Counted from the stretch's first letter, positions 16,139 through 25,150 are shown. The stretch is 64,000 nt of DNA from Streptomyces sennicomposti (GCF_019890635.1 NZ_JAIOAB010000031.1:18344-82343), one strand, 5' to 3'. Program-made: numbers and translations. Notes: generated by a model from the sequence alone, not told the origin.

Positions 16139-16714
16139 TCAGTCGGCGAGGCTCGACTTATTGCGCTTGCCGGCGAGGAAGCGTGCCTTCTTCTCGCGAT
16201 TCCCGCATGTGTTCATGTCGCACCATTTGCGGGTGTAGCCGCGGCTGGTGTCGACGAAGGCGGCTCGGCACGTCGGCGATGCGCACAACGAGATCTTTCC
16301 TTCTCGTTCTCCCGCGAGAAGGCTGATCGCGTCGGCGGCGATCACGCTGAGCGCGTCTTCCACGGAAGCAGAACCCAGCCGCCATTCCCGGCTGCCCTCG
16401 GGCGTCAAGATCGCCGAGGCCAGGCCGTGAGTACTGCAGTCATTGATGACTTGGACAGCTGAAGGGGGAAGCGGGCTCTGGTTCGCGACGGCGGTGGCGG
16501 CTGCGTGAATTGATTCCCGTAGCTGTCGGGCGTGGTCGAGCTGCGACTGGCTGCAGGAGTCGACGGCGAGCCCGCTGATTTCCAGCCAGTCCGCGAGCCG
16601 GGACGGCACAGGAATGCGCTCCAGCGTCTCGCCGTAACGCTCGGACAGGGTCCCCGTGAAGCTGGTCGCCAGCACCTTGCCCAGGCGGAACTCGGGAAAA
16701 CGCACCACTGCCAT
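16139..16714 (-). CDS. CGNR zinc-finger transcriptional regulator
   Basis: Encodes 191 residues. The N-terminal part (about 10-135) has the ABATE-type ligand-sensing layout of stress-induced regulators. The C-terminal treble-clef zinc finger shows LCASPTCRAAF, then KWCDMNTCGNREK, giving the four cysteines and the CGNR signature. The ATG at 16714 is immediately preceded by a palindrome that sits between AGGAGG and the start codon. The same palindrome lies in front of the LysE exporter (6947-6971), so the protein probably represses itself and the exporter, and releases DNA on binding a small molecule. Confidence 0.87.
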   Translation of the reverse strand: MAVVRFPEFRLGKVLATSFTGTLSERYGETLERIPVPSRLADWLEISGLAVDSCSQSQLDHARQLRESIHAAATAVANQSPLPPSAVQVINDCSTHGLASAILTPEGSREWRLGSASVEDALSVIAADAISLLAGEREGKISLCASPTCRAAFVDTSRGYTRKWCDMNTCGNREKKARFLAGKRNKSSLAD

Positions 16715-16736
16715 GGAACCATCTTAGCTGGTTTCC
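16715..16736. promoter_or_regulatory. Second copy of the palindromic operator, at the CGNR gene start
   Basis: Read on the minus strand, AACCAGCTAAGATGGTTCC ends directly at the ATG of the CGNR gene, and it follows AGGAGG. It differs from the exporter copy at 6951-6969 by one base (A for C in the right arm). Binding here would block both transcription and ribosome access, consistent with autoregulation. Confidence 0.72.
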
Positions 16737-17019
16737 TCCTGCGGTACAAGCATGCGAGAACCCCCGCAGATGGTTCCGCGTGGCCGGGGTCCCGCATACT
16801 CTCCAAGGTCAACACCGGGTGCCCGAAGGCCCGTTGGGGAAACCAGGCGTGGGGCGCCGGCTGCGCCGCCCTCCCCGTGGGCCGCTCGCTGCGGGCCTGA
16901 ACAGGCCAGGACCGCTTCAGGCCACCCGCCGCTTCTTCCGTCGCCGTGCGCGGGCTCGTAGGGTCGTGATCGCCGGATAACCACCGGCGAAAGGGACGAG
17001 CGATGGAAGACCAGGGACC
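16737..17019 (+). promoter_or_regulatory. Upstream region of the ferredoxin-reductase unit
   Basis: No gene is supported here. A plausible rightward promoter is TTCCGT (16936-16941), a 17-bp spacer, then TAGGGT (16959-16964). The inverted repeat CGCCGG-N7-CCGGCG (16971-16989) lies between it and the ferredoxin start and could be an operator or leader hairpin. The exporter/CGNR palindrome is not repeated in this stretch beyond 16736. Confidence 0.4.
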
Positions 17020-17208
17020 ATGAAGATTGTTGTCGACAGGGTCAAGTGTCAGAATCATGGGCAGTGCGCGATCTCGGCCCCGACCAACTTCGAACTCGAC
17101 GCCGACGGGAAGCTGCAATACCAGGAAGCGTTCGACGAGGAGAACATCAGCGATATCGAGGACGCCGTCGACGCGTGCCCGCTGCAAGCGATCCAGCTGA
17201 AATCGTGA
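17020..17208 (+). CDS. P450-type ferredoxin
   Basis: Encodes 62 residues, typical of actinobacterial P450 ferredoxins. Ligand pattern C10-x2-H13-x2-C16 and C53-P54: the His at the usual second-cysteine position indicates a [3Fe-4S] cluster or a His-ligated variant. It should shuttle electrons from the reductase encoded next to the cluster P450. Its stop overlaps the reductase start (TGATG). AGGGAC lies upstream of the ATG. It is divergent from the regulators. Confidence 0.92.
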   Translation: MKIVVDRVKCQNHGQCAISAPTNFELDADGKLQYQEAFDEENISDIEDAVDACPLQAIQLKS

Positions 17209-18431
17209 TGCCGGCGACGGCTGACAGGCGGCCGCTCATCGGCATAGTCGGGTCCGGTATAGCCGGACTGCGAGCGGCCGACGCGATACTCAAGTGCGAG
17301 GTCGACGCCAGGATCGTCGTCTTCGGGGACGAGGCTCACCGTACCTACAACCGGCCAGGTCTGACGAAGAAGCGCTACCCCTTGTCGGGTGCTCTCGAAA
17401 AGACCATCGCCGAGGATGTGAGGGTGAAGGGAGCCGACAACGACGCTGTGACCTGGCGCCTCGGCATCAGGGTCGAGACCGCGGACCTGGGCGACCGGAT
17501 CCTGCGTCTGAGTACCGGTGAAACGTTTGAGTACGACCGGCTGGTGATCGCTTCGGGGATACGCCCGCGTACCTCGGCCCGGGGCGACGGGGAGTGCGAG
17601 CTCCATACGCATCGCACCCTGCGTGGTCTGGGCGATGCGCGGTACATCCACCATCGGCTCCAAGCCGGCGAGAAGGTCACGATAGTGGGCGCCGGATTCG
17701 TCGCCTGTGAGCTTGCTTCGCTGGCCAAAGAGTACGGCTGTGAAGTCCTCGTGCTGGAGGCGCTGCGACGCGGGCCGTTCGAAAGCGTTCTGGGTGAGCG
17801 GGTCGCGATGACGCTCGGCCGCTGGCTCGCTCAGCAGGGCGTCACGTTCCTGACGGGCGATTCCGCACGGAAATTTCTCTGTGAGGCGAAACCGTCGAAT
17901 CCCGAGCCCGCGTCCGATCGCTCTCTCTTCATCGAGGCGATCGGGAGCGTTCCGAACGTGGAATGGCTGCACGGGAACGGCCTGGATCTGTCCGACGGGG
18001 TGCGCGTCGACGAGTACATGCGGGTGTCACCGTGGGAGAACGTGTTCGCGGCCGGAGACATCGCCCGCTACCCCGATCCGTGGGCGGCCGGGAACCTGAC
18101 CCGGATGGAATTCTGGAAGAACGCGATCGACACCGGTGATCTGGCGGGCAGGTCTGTGGCGGCGTCCTTGGGACACGGTTCGGTGACCTCTCGGATCGGA
18201 TACTTCCCCAGCATGACCACGGAAGTGCTCGGACTGCGTATCCAGATCGCCGGCGACCCGAAGACGTCGGACTCGATGGAGATCGTCTGCGGGGACCTGG
18301 ACCGGCCGGACCAGGGGGTCCTCGTGGCCTACCTCCGGGAAGGCGCCATGATCGGGGCTGCCTACCTGGACAAAGGCGCTCGGTTCAACAGTGCCTACAT
18401 CAAACTCCTGAGGTCGTTGAGAGAGCGCTGA
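17208..18431 (+). CDS. FAD-dependent ferredoxin reductase
   Basis: Encodes 407 residues from the ATG at 17208, which overlaps the ferredoxin stop. It has the two-dinucleotide-binding layout of rubredoxin/ferredoxin reductases: an N-terminal GIVGSGIAGLRAADAI FAD motif, the central NAD(P)H motif VTIVGAGFVACELASLAKEYG, the ATG-like LVIASGIRPR, and the C-terminal FAD motif VFAAGDIARYPDP. It should reduce the adjacent ferredoxin to drive the P450. A longer in-frame opening from 17046 overlaps the ferredoxin gene in another frame and is rejected. Confidence 0.9.
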   Translation: MPATADRRPLIGIVGSGIAGLRAADAILKCEVDARIVVFGDEAHRTYNRPGLTKKRYPLSGALEKTIAEDVRVKGADNDAVTWRLGIRVETADLGDRILRLSTGETFEYDRLVIASGIRPRTSARGDGECELHTHRTLRGLGDARYIHHRLQAGEKVTIVGAGFVACELASLAKEYGCEVLVLEALRRGPFESVLGERVAMTLGRWLAQQGVTFLTGDSARKFLCEAKPSNPEPASDRSLFIEAIGSVPNVEWLHGNGLDLSDGVRVDEYMRVSPWENVFAAGDIARYPDPWAAGNLTRMEFWKNAIDTGDLAGRSVAASLGHGSVTSRIGYFPSMTTEVLGLRIQIAGDPKTSDSMEIVCGDLDRPDQGVLVAYLREGAMIGAAYLDKGARFNSAYIKLLRSLRER

Positions 18432-18557
18432 ACGAGCGCCGCCGCGCCGCGTGCCGTCGGCGACGACCTCGCCGCCGGCGCCGCGCGATGCCCCCGGGCG
18501 GGGCAGCGCCCGTGCGGGTACCGCCGACGCGGGCGGGCGCTGTGAGAGGCTGGGCCG

Positions 18558-20588
18558 ATGAACCGGCTGGCTGGTGTGACCTCGCCCTATCTGCTTCAGC
18601 ACGCTGACAACCCCGTCGACTGGTGGCCCTGGTCGCCCGAGGCTTTCGAGGAAGCCCGGCGGCGCGACGTACCCGTACTGCTGTCGGTCGGGTACTCCGC
18701 GTGCCACTGGTGTCATGTCATGGCGCACGAGTCGTTCGAGGACCAGGCCACCGCCGGCTACCTCAACGAGCACTTCGTCAGTGTCAAGGTGGACCGTGAG
18801 GAGCGGCCCGATGTGGACGCCGTCTATATGGAGGCGGTGCAGGCGGCCACCGGGCAGGGCGGGTGGCCGATGACGGTGTTCCTGACCCCGGACGCCGAGC
18901 CGTTCTACTTCGGGACGTACTTCCCGCCCGCGCCCCGGCACGGCATGCCGTCCTTCCGGCAGGTGCTGGAGGGCGTCCGGCAGGCGTGGGCCACCCGCCG
19001 GGACGAGGTCACCGAGGTCGCCGGGAAGATCGTGCGGGACCTCGCGCAGCGCGAGATCGGCTACGGCGGCGTCCAGCTGCCCGGCGAGGAGGAGCTGGCG
19101 CAGGCGCTGCTCGGGCTGACCCGCGAGTACGACCCGCAGCGCGGCGGATTCGGCGGGGCGCCGAAGTTCCCGCCGTCCATGGTGCTGGAGTTCCTGCTGC
19201 GCCACCACGCCCGCACCGGCTCCGAGGGCGCCCTGCAGATGGCCCGGGACACCTGTGAGCGGATGGCCCGCGGTGGTATCTACGACCAGCTCGGCGGCGG
19301 CTTCGCCCGTTACTCCGTCGACCGGGACTGGATCGTGCCGCACTTCGAGAAGATGCTGTACGACAACGCGCTGCTGTGCCGTGTGTACGCCCACCTGTGG
19401 CGTGCCACCGGCTCCGAACTCGCCCGCCGTGTCGCCCTGGAGACCGCCGACTTCATGGTCCGCGAACTGCGCACCGGCGAGGGCGGGTTCGCCTCCGCGC
19501 TCGACGCCGACAGCGACGACGGCACGGGACGGCACGTCGAGGGCGCCTACTACGTGTGGACGCCGGAACAACTGCGCGACGCCCTCGGCGAGGAGGACGC
19601 GCAGCTCGCCGCCCAGTACTTCGGCGTCACCGAGGAAGGCACCTTCGAGCACGGCGCCTCGGTACTGCAACTTCCCCAGCAGGAAGGCGTGTTCGACGCC
19701 GAGCGGATCGAGTCGGTGCGGCGGCGGCTGCTGGAGCGGCGCGCCGGGCGGCCCGCCCCCGGCCGGGACGACAAGATCGTCGCCGCCTGGAACGGCCTGG
19801 CGATCGCCGCCCTCGCCGAGACCGGCGCCTACTTCGACCGCCCCGACCTCGTGGAGGCCGCGCTCGGCGCCGCCGACCTGCTCGTCCGGCTGCACATGGA
19901 CGAGCACGCCGGGCTCGCCCGCACCAGCCGGGACGGGCAGATCGGCGCCAACGCCGGGGTGCTGGAGGACTACGCCGACGTCGCCGAGGGCTTCCTCGCG
20001 CTGGCCTCTGTCACCGGCGAGGGCGTCTGGCTCGACTTCACCGGACTCCTCCTCGGCCATGTGCTGACCCGCTTCACCGATCCCGACTCCGGCGCGCTGT
20101 ACGACACCGCCGCCGACGCCGAGCAGCTGATCCGCCGCCCCCAGGACCCCACCGACAACGCCACCCCCTCCGGCTGGTCGGCGGCGGCGGGCGCGCTGCT
20201 CGGTTACGCGGCCCACACCGGATCGGAGGCCCATCGCACCGCCGCCGAGAAGGCGTTGGGCGTGGTGAAGGCGCTCGGCCCGCGCGTGCCGCGGTTCATC
20301 GGCTGGGGGCTGGCCGTCGCGGAGGCCGCCCTCGACGGGCCGCGCGAGGTCGCCGTCGTCGCGCCGTCGCTCGCCGACGAGGCGGGCCGCGTCCTGCACC
20401 GCACGGCCCTGCTGGGCACGGCGCCCGGCGCCGTCGTCGCCTACGGCACGGAGGGCGGCGAGGAGTTCCCGCTGCTGGCCGACCGCCCCCTGGTCGGGGG
20501 CGCCCCCGCCGCCTACGTCTGCCGCGACTTCACCTGCGACGCCCCCACCACCGACCCGGAACGGCTGCGGGCCGCCCTCGGCGGGTGA
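18558..20588 (+). CDS. DUF255 thioredoxin-like / six-hairpin protein (YyaL/SSP411 family)
   Basis: Encodes 676 residues. The N-terminal thioredoxin-like domain (about 1-165) begins NRLAGVTSPYLLQHADNPVDW and contains YSACHWCHVMAHESFED with a CxxC motif, the family signature. An (alpha/alpha)6-barrel like that of AGE epimerases and glycosidases follows (about 180-550), with blocks such as GGFGGAPKFPP and DQLGGGFARYSVD. A C-terminal region completes the usual length. The cellular role of the family is not established. The gene is monocistronic, meeting the Mut7-C gene tail-to-tail. Confidence 0.9.
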   Translation: MNRLAGVTSPYLLQHADNPVDWWPWSPEAFEEARRRDVPVLLSVGYSACHWCHVMAHESFEDQATAGYLNEHFVSVKVDREERPDVDAVYMEAVQAATGQGGWPMTVFLTPDAEPFYFGTYFPPAPRHGMPSFRQVLEGVRQAWATRRDEVTEVAGKIVRDLAQREIGYGGVQLPGEEELAQALLGLTREYDPQRGGFGGAPKFPPSMVLEFLLRHHARTGSEGALQMARDTCERMARGGIYDQLGGGFARYSVDRDWIVPHFEKMLYDNALLCRVYAHLWRATGSELARRVALETADFMVRELRTGEGGFASALDADSDDGTGRHVEGAYYVWTPEQLRDALGEEDAQLAAQYFGVTEEGTFEHGASVLQLPQQEGVFDAERIESVRRRLLERRAGRPAPGRDDKIVAAWNGLAIAALAETGAYFDRPDLVEAALGAADLLVRLHMDEHAGLARTSRDGQIGANAGVLEDYADVAEGFLALASVTGEGVWLDFTGLLLGHVLTRFTDPDSGALYDTAADAEQLIRRPQDPTDNATPSGWSAAAGALLGYAAHTGSEAHRTAAEKALGVVKALGPRVPRFIGWGLAVAEAALDGPREVAVVAPSLADEAGRVLHRTALLGTAPGAVVAYGTEGGEEFPLLADRPLVGGAPAAYVCRDFTCDAPTTDPERLRAALGG

Positions 20589-20630
20589 GGCGAGGGGCGG
20601 AATCGTCCGACTGCCGGTCCCTCCCCGCGC

Positions 20631-21362
20631 TCACTTCCCCCGCGTCCGCATGCTCAGGGCCCGTTCCACGATCGCCTCCAGTTGGTCGTGGTGGGCGCCC
20701 TTCCAGTAGGCGCGGCCGCAGTCGCGGCACTGGGCGAACACGTCGTAGGTGCGCTGGGTGCCGTGTTCGAGCTGGTCGGCCACCTCGTCCTTGGTGGCCT
20801 GCCGCAGCAGGCCGTTGCAGGCGGTGCAGCGGGTCCAGGGGCGCAGTTCGGGGTGGAAGCGGTCCAGGATGTCGCCGAGCTGGTCGTCGGGACGGGTGCT
20901 GTAGACGAAGGCGCCCGCCCACAGTTCGCGGCGGCGCAGCAGGCCCCGGTCGCGGCTGAGCAGCACCCGCTTCTCGGCCGCCGAACGCGCGGCGAGGGCC
21001 GGGTCGCCGATGTCCGTCGACTCGTACGCCGCGTCGACGCCGAGCAGACGCAGCCGGCGGGCGAGGGTGCCGAGGTGCACGTCGAGGAGGAAGCGCAGCG
21101 GGGCGCCGGGGACCTGCTGGGGGCGTTCGACGGCGCGTACCTCGACGGTCTCCGCGGCGCGCGGGACGTGCGAGACGGGCACCGGGCGGCCGTCCACGAC
21201 CAGCGCGCCCACCTCGGTCAAAGGCACGCCGAGGGACTCGACGACATGCCCGAGGGTGGAGACGCCGTCGGTGACGACCGCTGTGGCGCCGCGGCGCCGG
21301 GCGTGCGGGAGGAACTGGCCGAGGGCGGGGGCGAACTCGACGTGGATCTCTGGACCGTTCAC
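20631..21362 (-). CDS. Mut7-C RNase domain protein with N-terminal ubiquitin-like domain
   Basis: Encodes 243 residues from the GTG at 21362. The N-terminal half (about 1-85) is a ThiS/Mut7-C ubiquitin-like fold (EIHVEFAPALGQFLPHARR). The C-terminal half is a PIN-like Mut7-C domain: FLLDVHLGTLARRLRLLG, VLLSRDRGLL and a zinc ribbon with CTACNGLL and CRDCGRAYW. Presumed ribonuclease; substrate unknown. A GTG at 21392 would add ten residues. Neither start has a strong ribosome site, and I chose the one that matches the domain edge. Confidence 0.85.
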   Translation of the reverse strand: MNGPEIHVEFAPALGQFLPHARRRGATAVVTDGVSTLGHVVESLGVPLTEVGALVVDGRPVPVSHVPRAAETVEVRAVERPQQVPGAPLRFLLDVHLGTLARRLRLLGVDAAYESTDIGDPALAARSAAEKRVLLSRDRGLLRRRELWAGAFVYSTRPDDQLGDILDRFHPELRPWTRCTACNGLLRQATKDEVADQLEHGTQRTYDVFAQCRDCGRAYWKGAHHDQLEAIVERALSMRTRGK

Positions 21363-21518
21363 CCGGCCAGGATGGCACGGCCGGCCGCGCACGCCTGAGG
21401 GGTTTTCGGGCGGTGGCGGGGCGGGCCGGGGGAGGGGCCGGGAGGGTGCGGGCGGGCTCGGCCGCCGGTCCGCCCGCGCGCTCCACCGTGGGGTGGATTC
21501 GCGGGGCGGACACGGAAA

Positions 21519-21546
21519 CGGCCACGGCTCACCCGAGCCGTGGCCG
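21519..21546 (-). terminator. Terminator hairpin downstream of the hemolysin III gene
   Basis: A perfect 12-bp stem, CGGCCACGGCTC (21519-21530) with GAGCCGTGGCCG (21535-21546), has an ACCC loop. It lies 137 bases past the hemolysin III stop. It is symmetrical and could act in both directions. The surrounding 21550-21680 contains degenerate GTACGGAGC/GCAGCCG repeats. Confidence 0.7.
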
Positions 21547-21682
21547 AAGGCGCGCAGGCGCGCTCACGGGCGGAGGCAGGCCCGCACGGAGCGGTACGCA
21601 GCCGTACCGGGACCCGTACGGAGCGCAGCCGCGAGAACCCGCACGGCACGCAGCCGCACCGAGACCCCGTACGCAGCGCCCC

Positions 21683-22396
21683 CTACGCGTGCTGGTAGGC
21701 CACCAGCGAGATCCCCACGTAGTGGACGACGAACGCGGCCAGCGTGAAGGAGTGGAACACCTCGTGGAAGCCGAACCAGCGCGGGGAGGGGTTCGGCCGC
21801 TTGATGCCGTAGACGACGCCGCCCGCGCTGTAGAGCAGGCCGCCGACGATCACCAGGACCATCACCGCGATGCCGCCCGTGCGCATGAAGTCCGGCAGGT
21901 AGAACACCGCGGCCCAGCCCATGGCGAGGTAGCACGGGGTGTAGAGCCAGCGTGGCGCGCCGACCCAGAAGACGCGGAAGGCGATGCCCGCCAGCGCGGC
22001 GGCCCAGATGCCCCACAGCAGCCACCGGCCGGTGGCGCCGGGCAGGAGCAGCAGGGTCAGCGGCGTGTAGGTGCCGGCGATGATCAGGAAGATGTTCGCG
22101 TGGTCGAGGCGGCGCAGCACCCCGCTCATCCGGGGGCCCCAGTCGCCCCGGTGGTAGAGGGCGCTGACCCCGAACAGGAGGCAGGCGCTGAGGACGTAGA
22201 TCCCGCAGGCGATACGTCCTCGGGTGGAGTGGGCGAGCGCGGTGAGCACCAGTCCCGCTATGAGCACGGCGGGGAACATGCCGAGGTGCAGCCAGCCGCG
22301 CAGCTTCGGCTTGATCGGATGCGGCAGCGACAGCGCGGCCGGACCGCGGCCACGGGCCGGCGGGTCCAGGGGCGCGTCGGAGGCGGACGCAGTCAT
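21683..22396 (-). CDS. Hemolysin III (YqfA/PAQR) family membrane protein
   Basis: Encodes 237 residues with seven predicted transmembrane helices. The PAQR signatures are present: SALYHRGDWGPRMSGVLRRLDHANIF, with the metal-binding SxxxH and HxNI, and the C-terminal HEVFHSFTLAAFVVHYVGI, with the HxxxH histidines. Family members may be membrane hydrolases or lipid/osmotic stress proteins; true haemolysis is doubtful. I place the start at the ATG at 22396; the extension to 22504 is low-complexity and outside the family. The ribosome site is weak. Confidence 0.88.
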   Translation of the reverse strand: MTASASDAPLDPPARGRGPAALSLPHPIKPKLRGWLHLGMFPAVLIAGLVLTALAHSTRGRIACGIYVLSACLLFGVSALYHRGDWGPRMSGVLRRLDHANIFLIIAGTYTPLTLLLLPGATGRWLLWGIWAAALAGIAFRVFWVGAPRWLYTPCYLAMGWAAVFYLPDFMRTGGIAVMVLVIVGGLLYSAGGVVYGIKRPNPSPRWFGFHEVFHSFTLAAFVVHYVGISLVAYQHA

Positions 22397-22694
22397 GGCC
22401 GCATGGTACCGGCGACCCCGTAAGTCGGGGGTGAGCGCCCATGGGACGGAGGACGGTGATCGTCCGCACGGGGCAAACGCAAAAAGTCCTTCAGGTGAAC
22501 CCAACGCGGACGCAAAAAAGCACGGAAAACCGTGGGATTCCTCACGCCGCTCACCTGTGCGGCCCTCTGGACAGATGGGCGCGGGAGTCGGATGATCAAA
22601 TGAGTGCGGTCGGCACCGGATGAGCGGCTACGAAGCGTCCGGGTCGCAGCCCCCACGGGGCGACAAGACAAGAACCCCTCATTTAGGAGCAATC

Positions 22695-24545
22695 GTGGCG
22701 CGCGACATCGCGGCTCCCCCCGTCGTTCCCACCCACCACAAGGACCTGATCTCGTGGGTCAACGAGATCGCGGAACTCACGCAGCCGGACAACGTGGTCT
22801 GGTGCGACGGATCCGAGGCCGAGTACGAGCGACTGTGCGAGGAGCTCGTCCAGAAGGGCACCTTCCGGAAACTCGACCCGATCAAGCGCCCCAACTCCTA
22901 CTACGCGGCCTCCGACCCCTCCGACGTCGCCCGCGTCGAGGACCGCACCTTCATCTGCTCCGAGAAGGAGGAGGACGCCGGCCCGACCAACCACTGGAAG
23001 GCCCCCGCCGAGATGCGGGAGATCTTCCGGGGCAAGGACGGCAAGGGCGGCATCTTCCGCGGCTCGATGAAGGGCCGGACGATGTACGTCGTCCCGTTCT
23101 GCATGGGCCCACTGGGCTCCCCGCTGTCCGCGATCGGCGTCGAGATCACCGACTCCGCCTACGTCGCCGTGTCCATGCGCACCATGACCCGCATGGGACA
23201 GCCCGTCCTGGACGAGCTGGGCGAGAACGGCTTCTTCGTCAAGGCCGTGCACACCCTCGGCGCCCCGCTGGCCGAGGGCCAGGAGGACGTGCCCTGGCCG
23301 TGCAACTCCACCAAGTACATCTCGCACTTCCCCGAGGACCGCGAGATCTGGTCCTACGGCTCCGGCTACGGCGGCAACGCCCTGCTCGGCAAGAAGTGCT
23401 ACGCCCTGCGCATCGCCTCCGTCATGGCGCGCGACGAGGGCTGGCTGGCCGAGCACATGCTGATCCTCAAGCTCACCCCGCCCACCGGCGAGTCCAAGTA
23501 CGTCGCGGCCGCCTTCCCGAGCGCCTGCGGCAAGACCAACCTCGCGATGCTGGAGCCCACGATCTCCGGCTGGACCGTCGAGACGATCGGCGACGACATC
23601 GCGTGGATGCGGTTCGGCGAGGACGGCCGGCTGTACGCGATCAACCCCGAGGCCGGCTTCTTCGGCGTCGCGCCCGGCACCGGCGAGCACACCAACGCCA
23701 ACGCCATGAAGACGCTGTGGGGCAACTCGGTCTTCACCAACGTCGCCCTCACCGACGACGGCGACGTGTGGTGGGAGGGCATGACGGAGGAGATCCCGGC
23801 CCACCTGACCGACTGGAAGGGCAACGACTGGACGCCCGAGTCGGCCCGCGAAGCAGACGGATACCGCCCGGCCGCGCACCCCAACGCCCGCTTCACCACC
23901 CCCGCCGCCCAGTGTCCGATCATCGCGCCGGAGTGGGAGGACCCCAAGGGCGTGCCGATCTCGGCGATCCTCTTCGGCGGCCGCCGGGCCAGCGCGGTGC
24001 CGCTGGTGACCGAGTCCTTCGACTGGAACCACGGCGTCTTCCTCGGCGCGAACGTCGCCTCCGAGAAGACCGCCGCCGCCGAGGGCAAGGTCGGCGAGCT
24101 GCGCCGCGACCCGTTCGCCATGCTGCCGTTCTGCGGCTACAACATGGGCGACTACATGGGCCACTGGGTGGACGTCGCCAAGGGCAAGGACCAGTCCAAG
24201 CTGCCCAAGATCTACTACGTCAACTGGTTCCGCAAGAACGACGAGGGCAAGTTCGTCTGGCCCGGCTTCGGCGAGAACAGCCGGGTGCTGAAGTGGATCG
24301 TCGAGCGCCTGGAGGGCAAGGCCGAGGGCGTCGAGACCCCCATCGGCATCCTGCCGACCCGCGAGGCCCTGGACACCGACGGCCTGGACCTGTCCGAGTC
24401 CGACCTGGAGTTCCTGCTCACGGTCGACAAGGACGTCTGGCGCGAGGAGGCCGCCCTGGTCCCCGAGCACCTGAACACCTTCGGCGACCACACGCCCAAG
24501 GAGCTGTGGGACCAGTACCGCGCGCTGGTCGAGCGGCTCGGCTGA
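22695..24545 (+). CDS. pckA: Phosphoenolpyruvate carboxykinase (GTP)
   Basis: Encodes 616 residues, standard for the GTP-dependent class. It catalyses oxaloacetate plus GTP to PEP, CO2 and GDP at the entry to gluconeogenesis. The PEPCK kinase-1a P-loop is FPSACGKTN (from residue 274), with the catalytic cysteine. Other family blocks are PCNSTKYISHFPE, GSGYGGNALLGKKC, FGGRRASAVPLV and MLPFCGYNMGDYMGHW. The start GTG at 22695 follows TTTAGGAGC. A strong hairpin terminator follows at 24638. The 298-bp upstream region has unusual A-rich runs near 22480-22530 and should hold the promoter. Confidence 0.96.
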   Translation: MARDIAAPPVVPTHHKDLISWVNEIAELTQPDNVVWCDGSEAEYERLCEELVQKGTFRKLDPIKRPNSYYAASDPSDVARVEDRTFICSEKEEDAGPTNHWKAPAEMREIFRGKDGKGGIFRGSMKGRTMYVVPFCMGPLGSPLSAIGVEITDSAYVAVSMRTMTRMGQPVLDELGENGFFVKAVHTLGAPLAEGQEDVPWPCNSTKYISHFPEDREIWSYGSGYGGNALLGKKCYALRIASVMARDEGWLAEHMLILKLTPPTGESKYVAAAFPSACGKTNLAMLEPTISGWTVETIGDDIAWMRFGEDGRLYAINPEAGFFGVAPGTGEHTNANAMKTLWGNSVFTNVALTDDGDVWWEGMTEEIPAHLTDWKGNDWTPESAREADGYRPAAHPNARFTTPAAQCPIIAPEWEDPKGVPISAILFGGRRASAVPLVTESFDWNHGVFLGANVASEKTAAAEGKVGELRRDPFAMLPFCGYNMGDYMGHWVDVAKGKDQSKLPKIYYVNWFRKNDEGKFVWPGFGENSRVLKWIVERLEGKAEGVETPIGILPTREALDTDGLDLSESDLEFLLTVDKDVWREEAALVPEHLNTFGDHTPKELWDQYRALVERLG

Positions 24546-24637
24546 GCCGGCCCGCCCTCGGTCGCATGAACTCCGCGGCCGGCCGCGACTTGCCCTGACC
24601 TGCGACGTCGCTCCGGCCGGCCGCGGCACGGATTCGG

Positions 24638-24675
24638 AAGGCCGGGTACGCACAACGGCGTGCGCACCCGGCCTT
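24638..24675 (+). terminator. pckA terminator
   Basis: A 16-bp stem with one mismatch: AAGGCCGGGTACGCAC (24638-24653) with GTGCGCACCCGGCCTT (24660-24675) and a six-base loop. It lies 93 bases beyond the pckA stop. It is one of the strongest hairpins in the window. Confidence 0.8.
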
Positions 24676-24731
24676 CCGCCGCGCGCGGGCCTGTACGACG
24701 CCGGTACGACCACCGGGCGGTCGCCTGACGA

Positions 24732-24877
24732 TCCCCGCCCCGTCCCGTCCCTGGGCCGTCCGTGCGCAGGCCGCCTGACGATCCCTGCCCTGTCGCTGTG
24801 CCGTCCGTGCGCAGGCCACCGGGTGGTCCCTGCCCTGTCGCTGTGCCGTCCGTGCGCAGGCCGCCGGGTGGTCCCTG
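24732..24877. repeat. Tandem repeat of about 45 bp after pckA
   Basis: About three copies of a unit containing CCCTGCCCTGTCGCTGTGCC followed by GTCCGTGCGCAGGCC have a 45-bp period (for example TCCCTGCCC at 24782 and 24827). A degenerate copy lies to the left and a partial one to the right. The rest of the gene-free stretch 24546-25150 has short CCGTCACCC-type repeats near 25015-25075. No gene or spacer structure is seen. Confidence 0.7.
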
Positions 24878-25150
24878 TTGCCGTCCCCGGGCCGTCCCTG
24901 CGCCGGGCCTGCCCGGCCGCCGGGCGGTCCCCGGCCGGACCGCGGCCGCTCCCGCCGCGGGCGCGGTGGGCGGCGCAGGCGGCCGCCGTCCGCCACCGCA
25001 GGCCGCGGTGGCCCCAGCCGTCACCCACCACCCGTCACCCACCATCACCTATCACCCGTCACCCGTCACCCGTACGGCCCACCTGCTCGTATGGCCGCTC
25101 CCGCTCCGGGGTACCCGGGTGGCCTCCCGGTGAAGGAGCGTGATGAGCGC

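Noticed and set aside
21519..21546. Operator palindrome
   Set aside because: GC-rich perfect hairpin with a four-base loop placed past a stop codon fits a terminator better.
24878..25150. N-terminal extension of the small membrane protein to 24878
   Set aside because: The extension translates to Pro/Arg-rich shadow sequence across the repeats and lacks a ribosome site.
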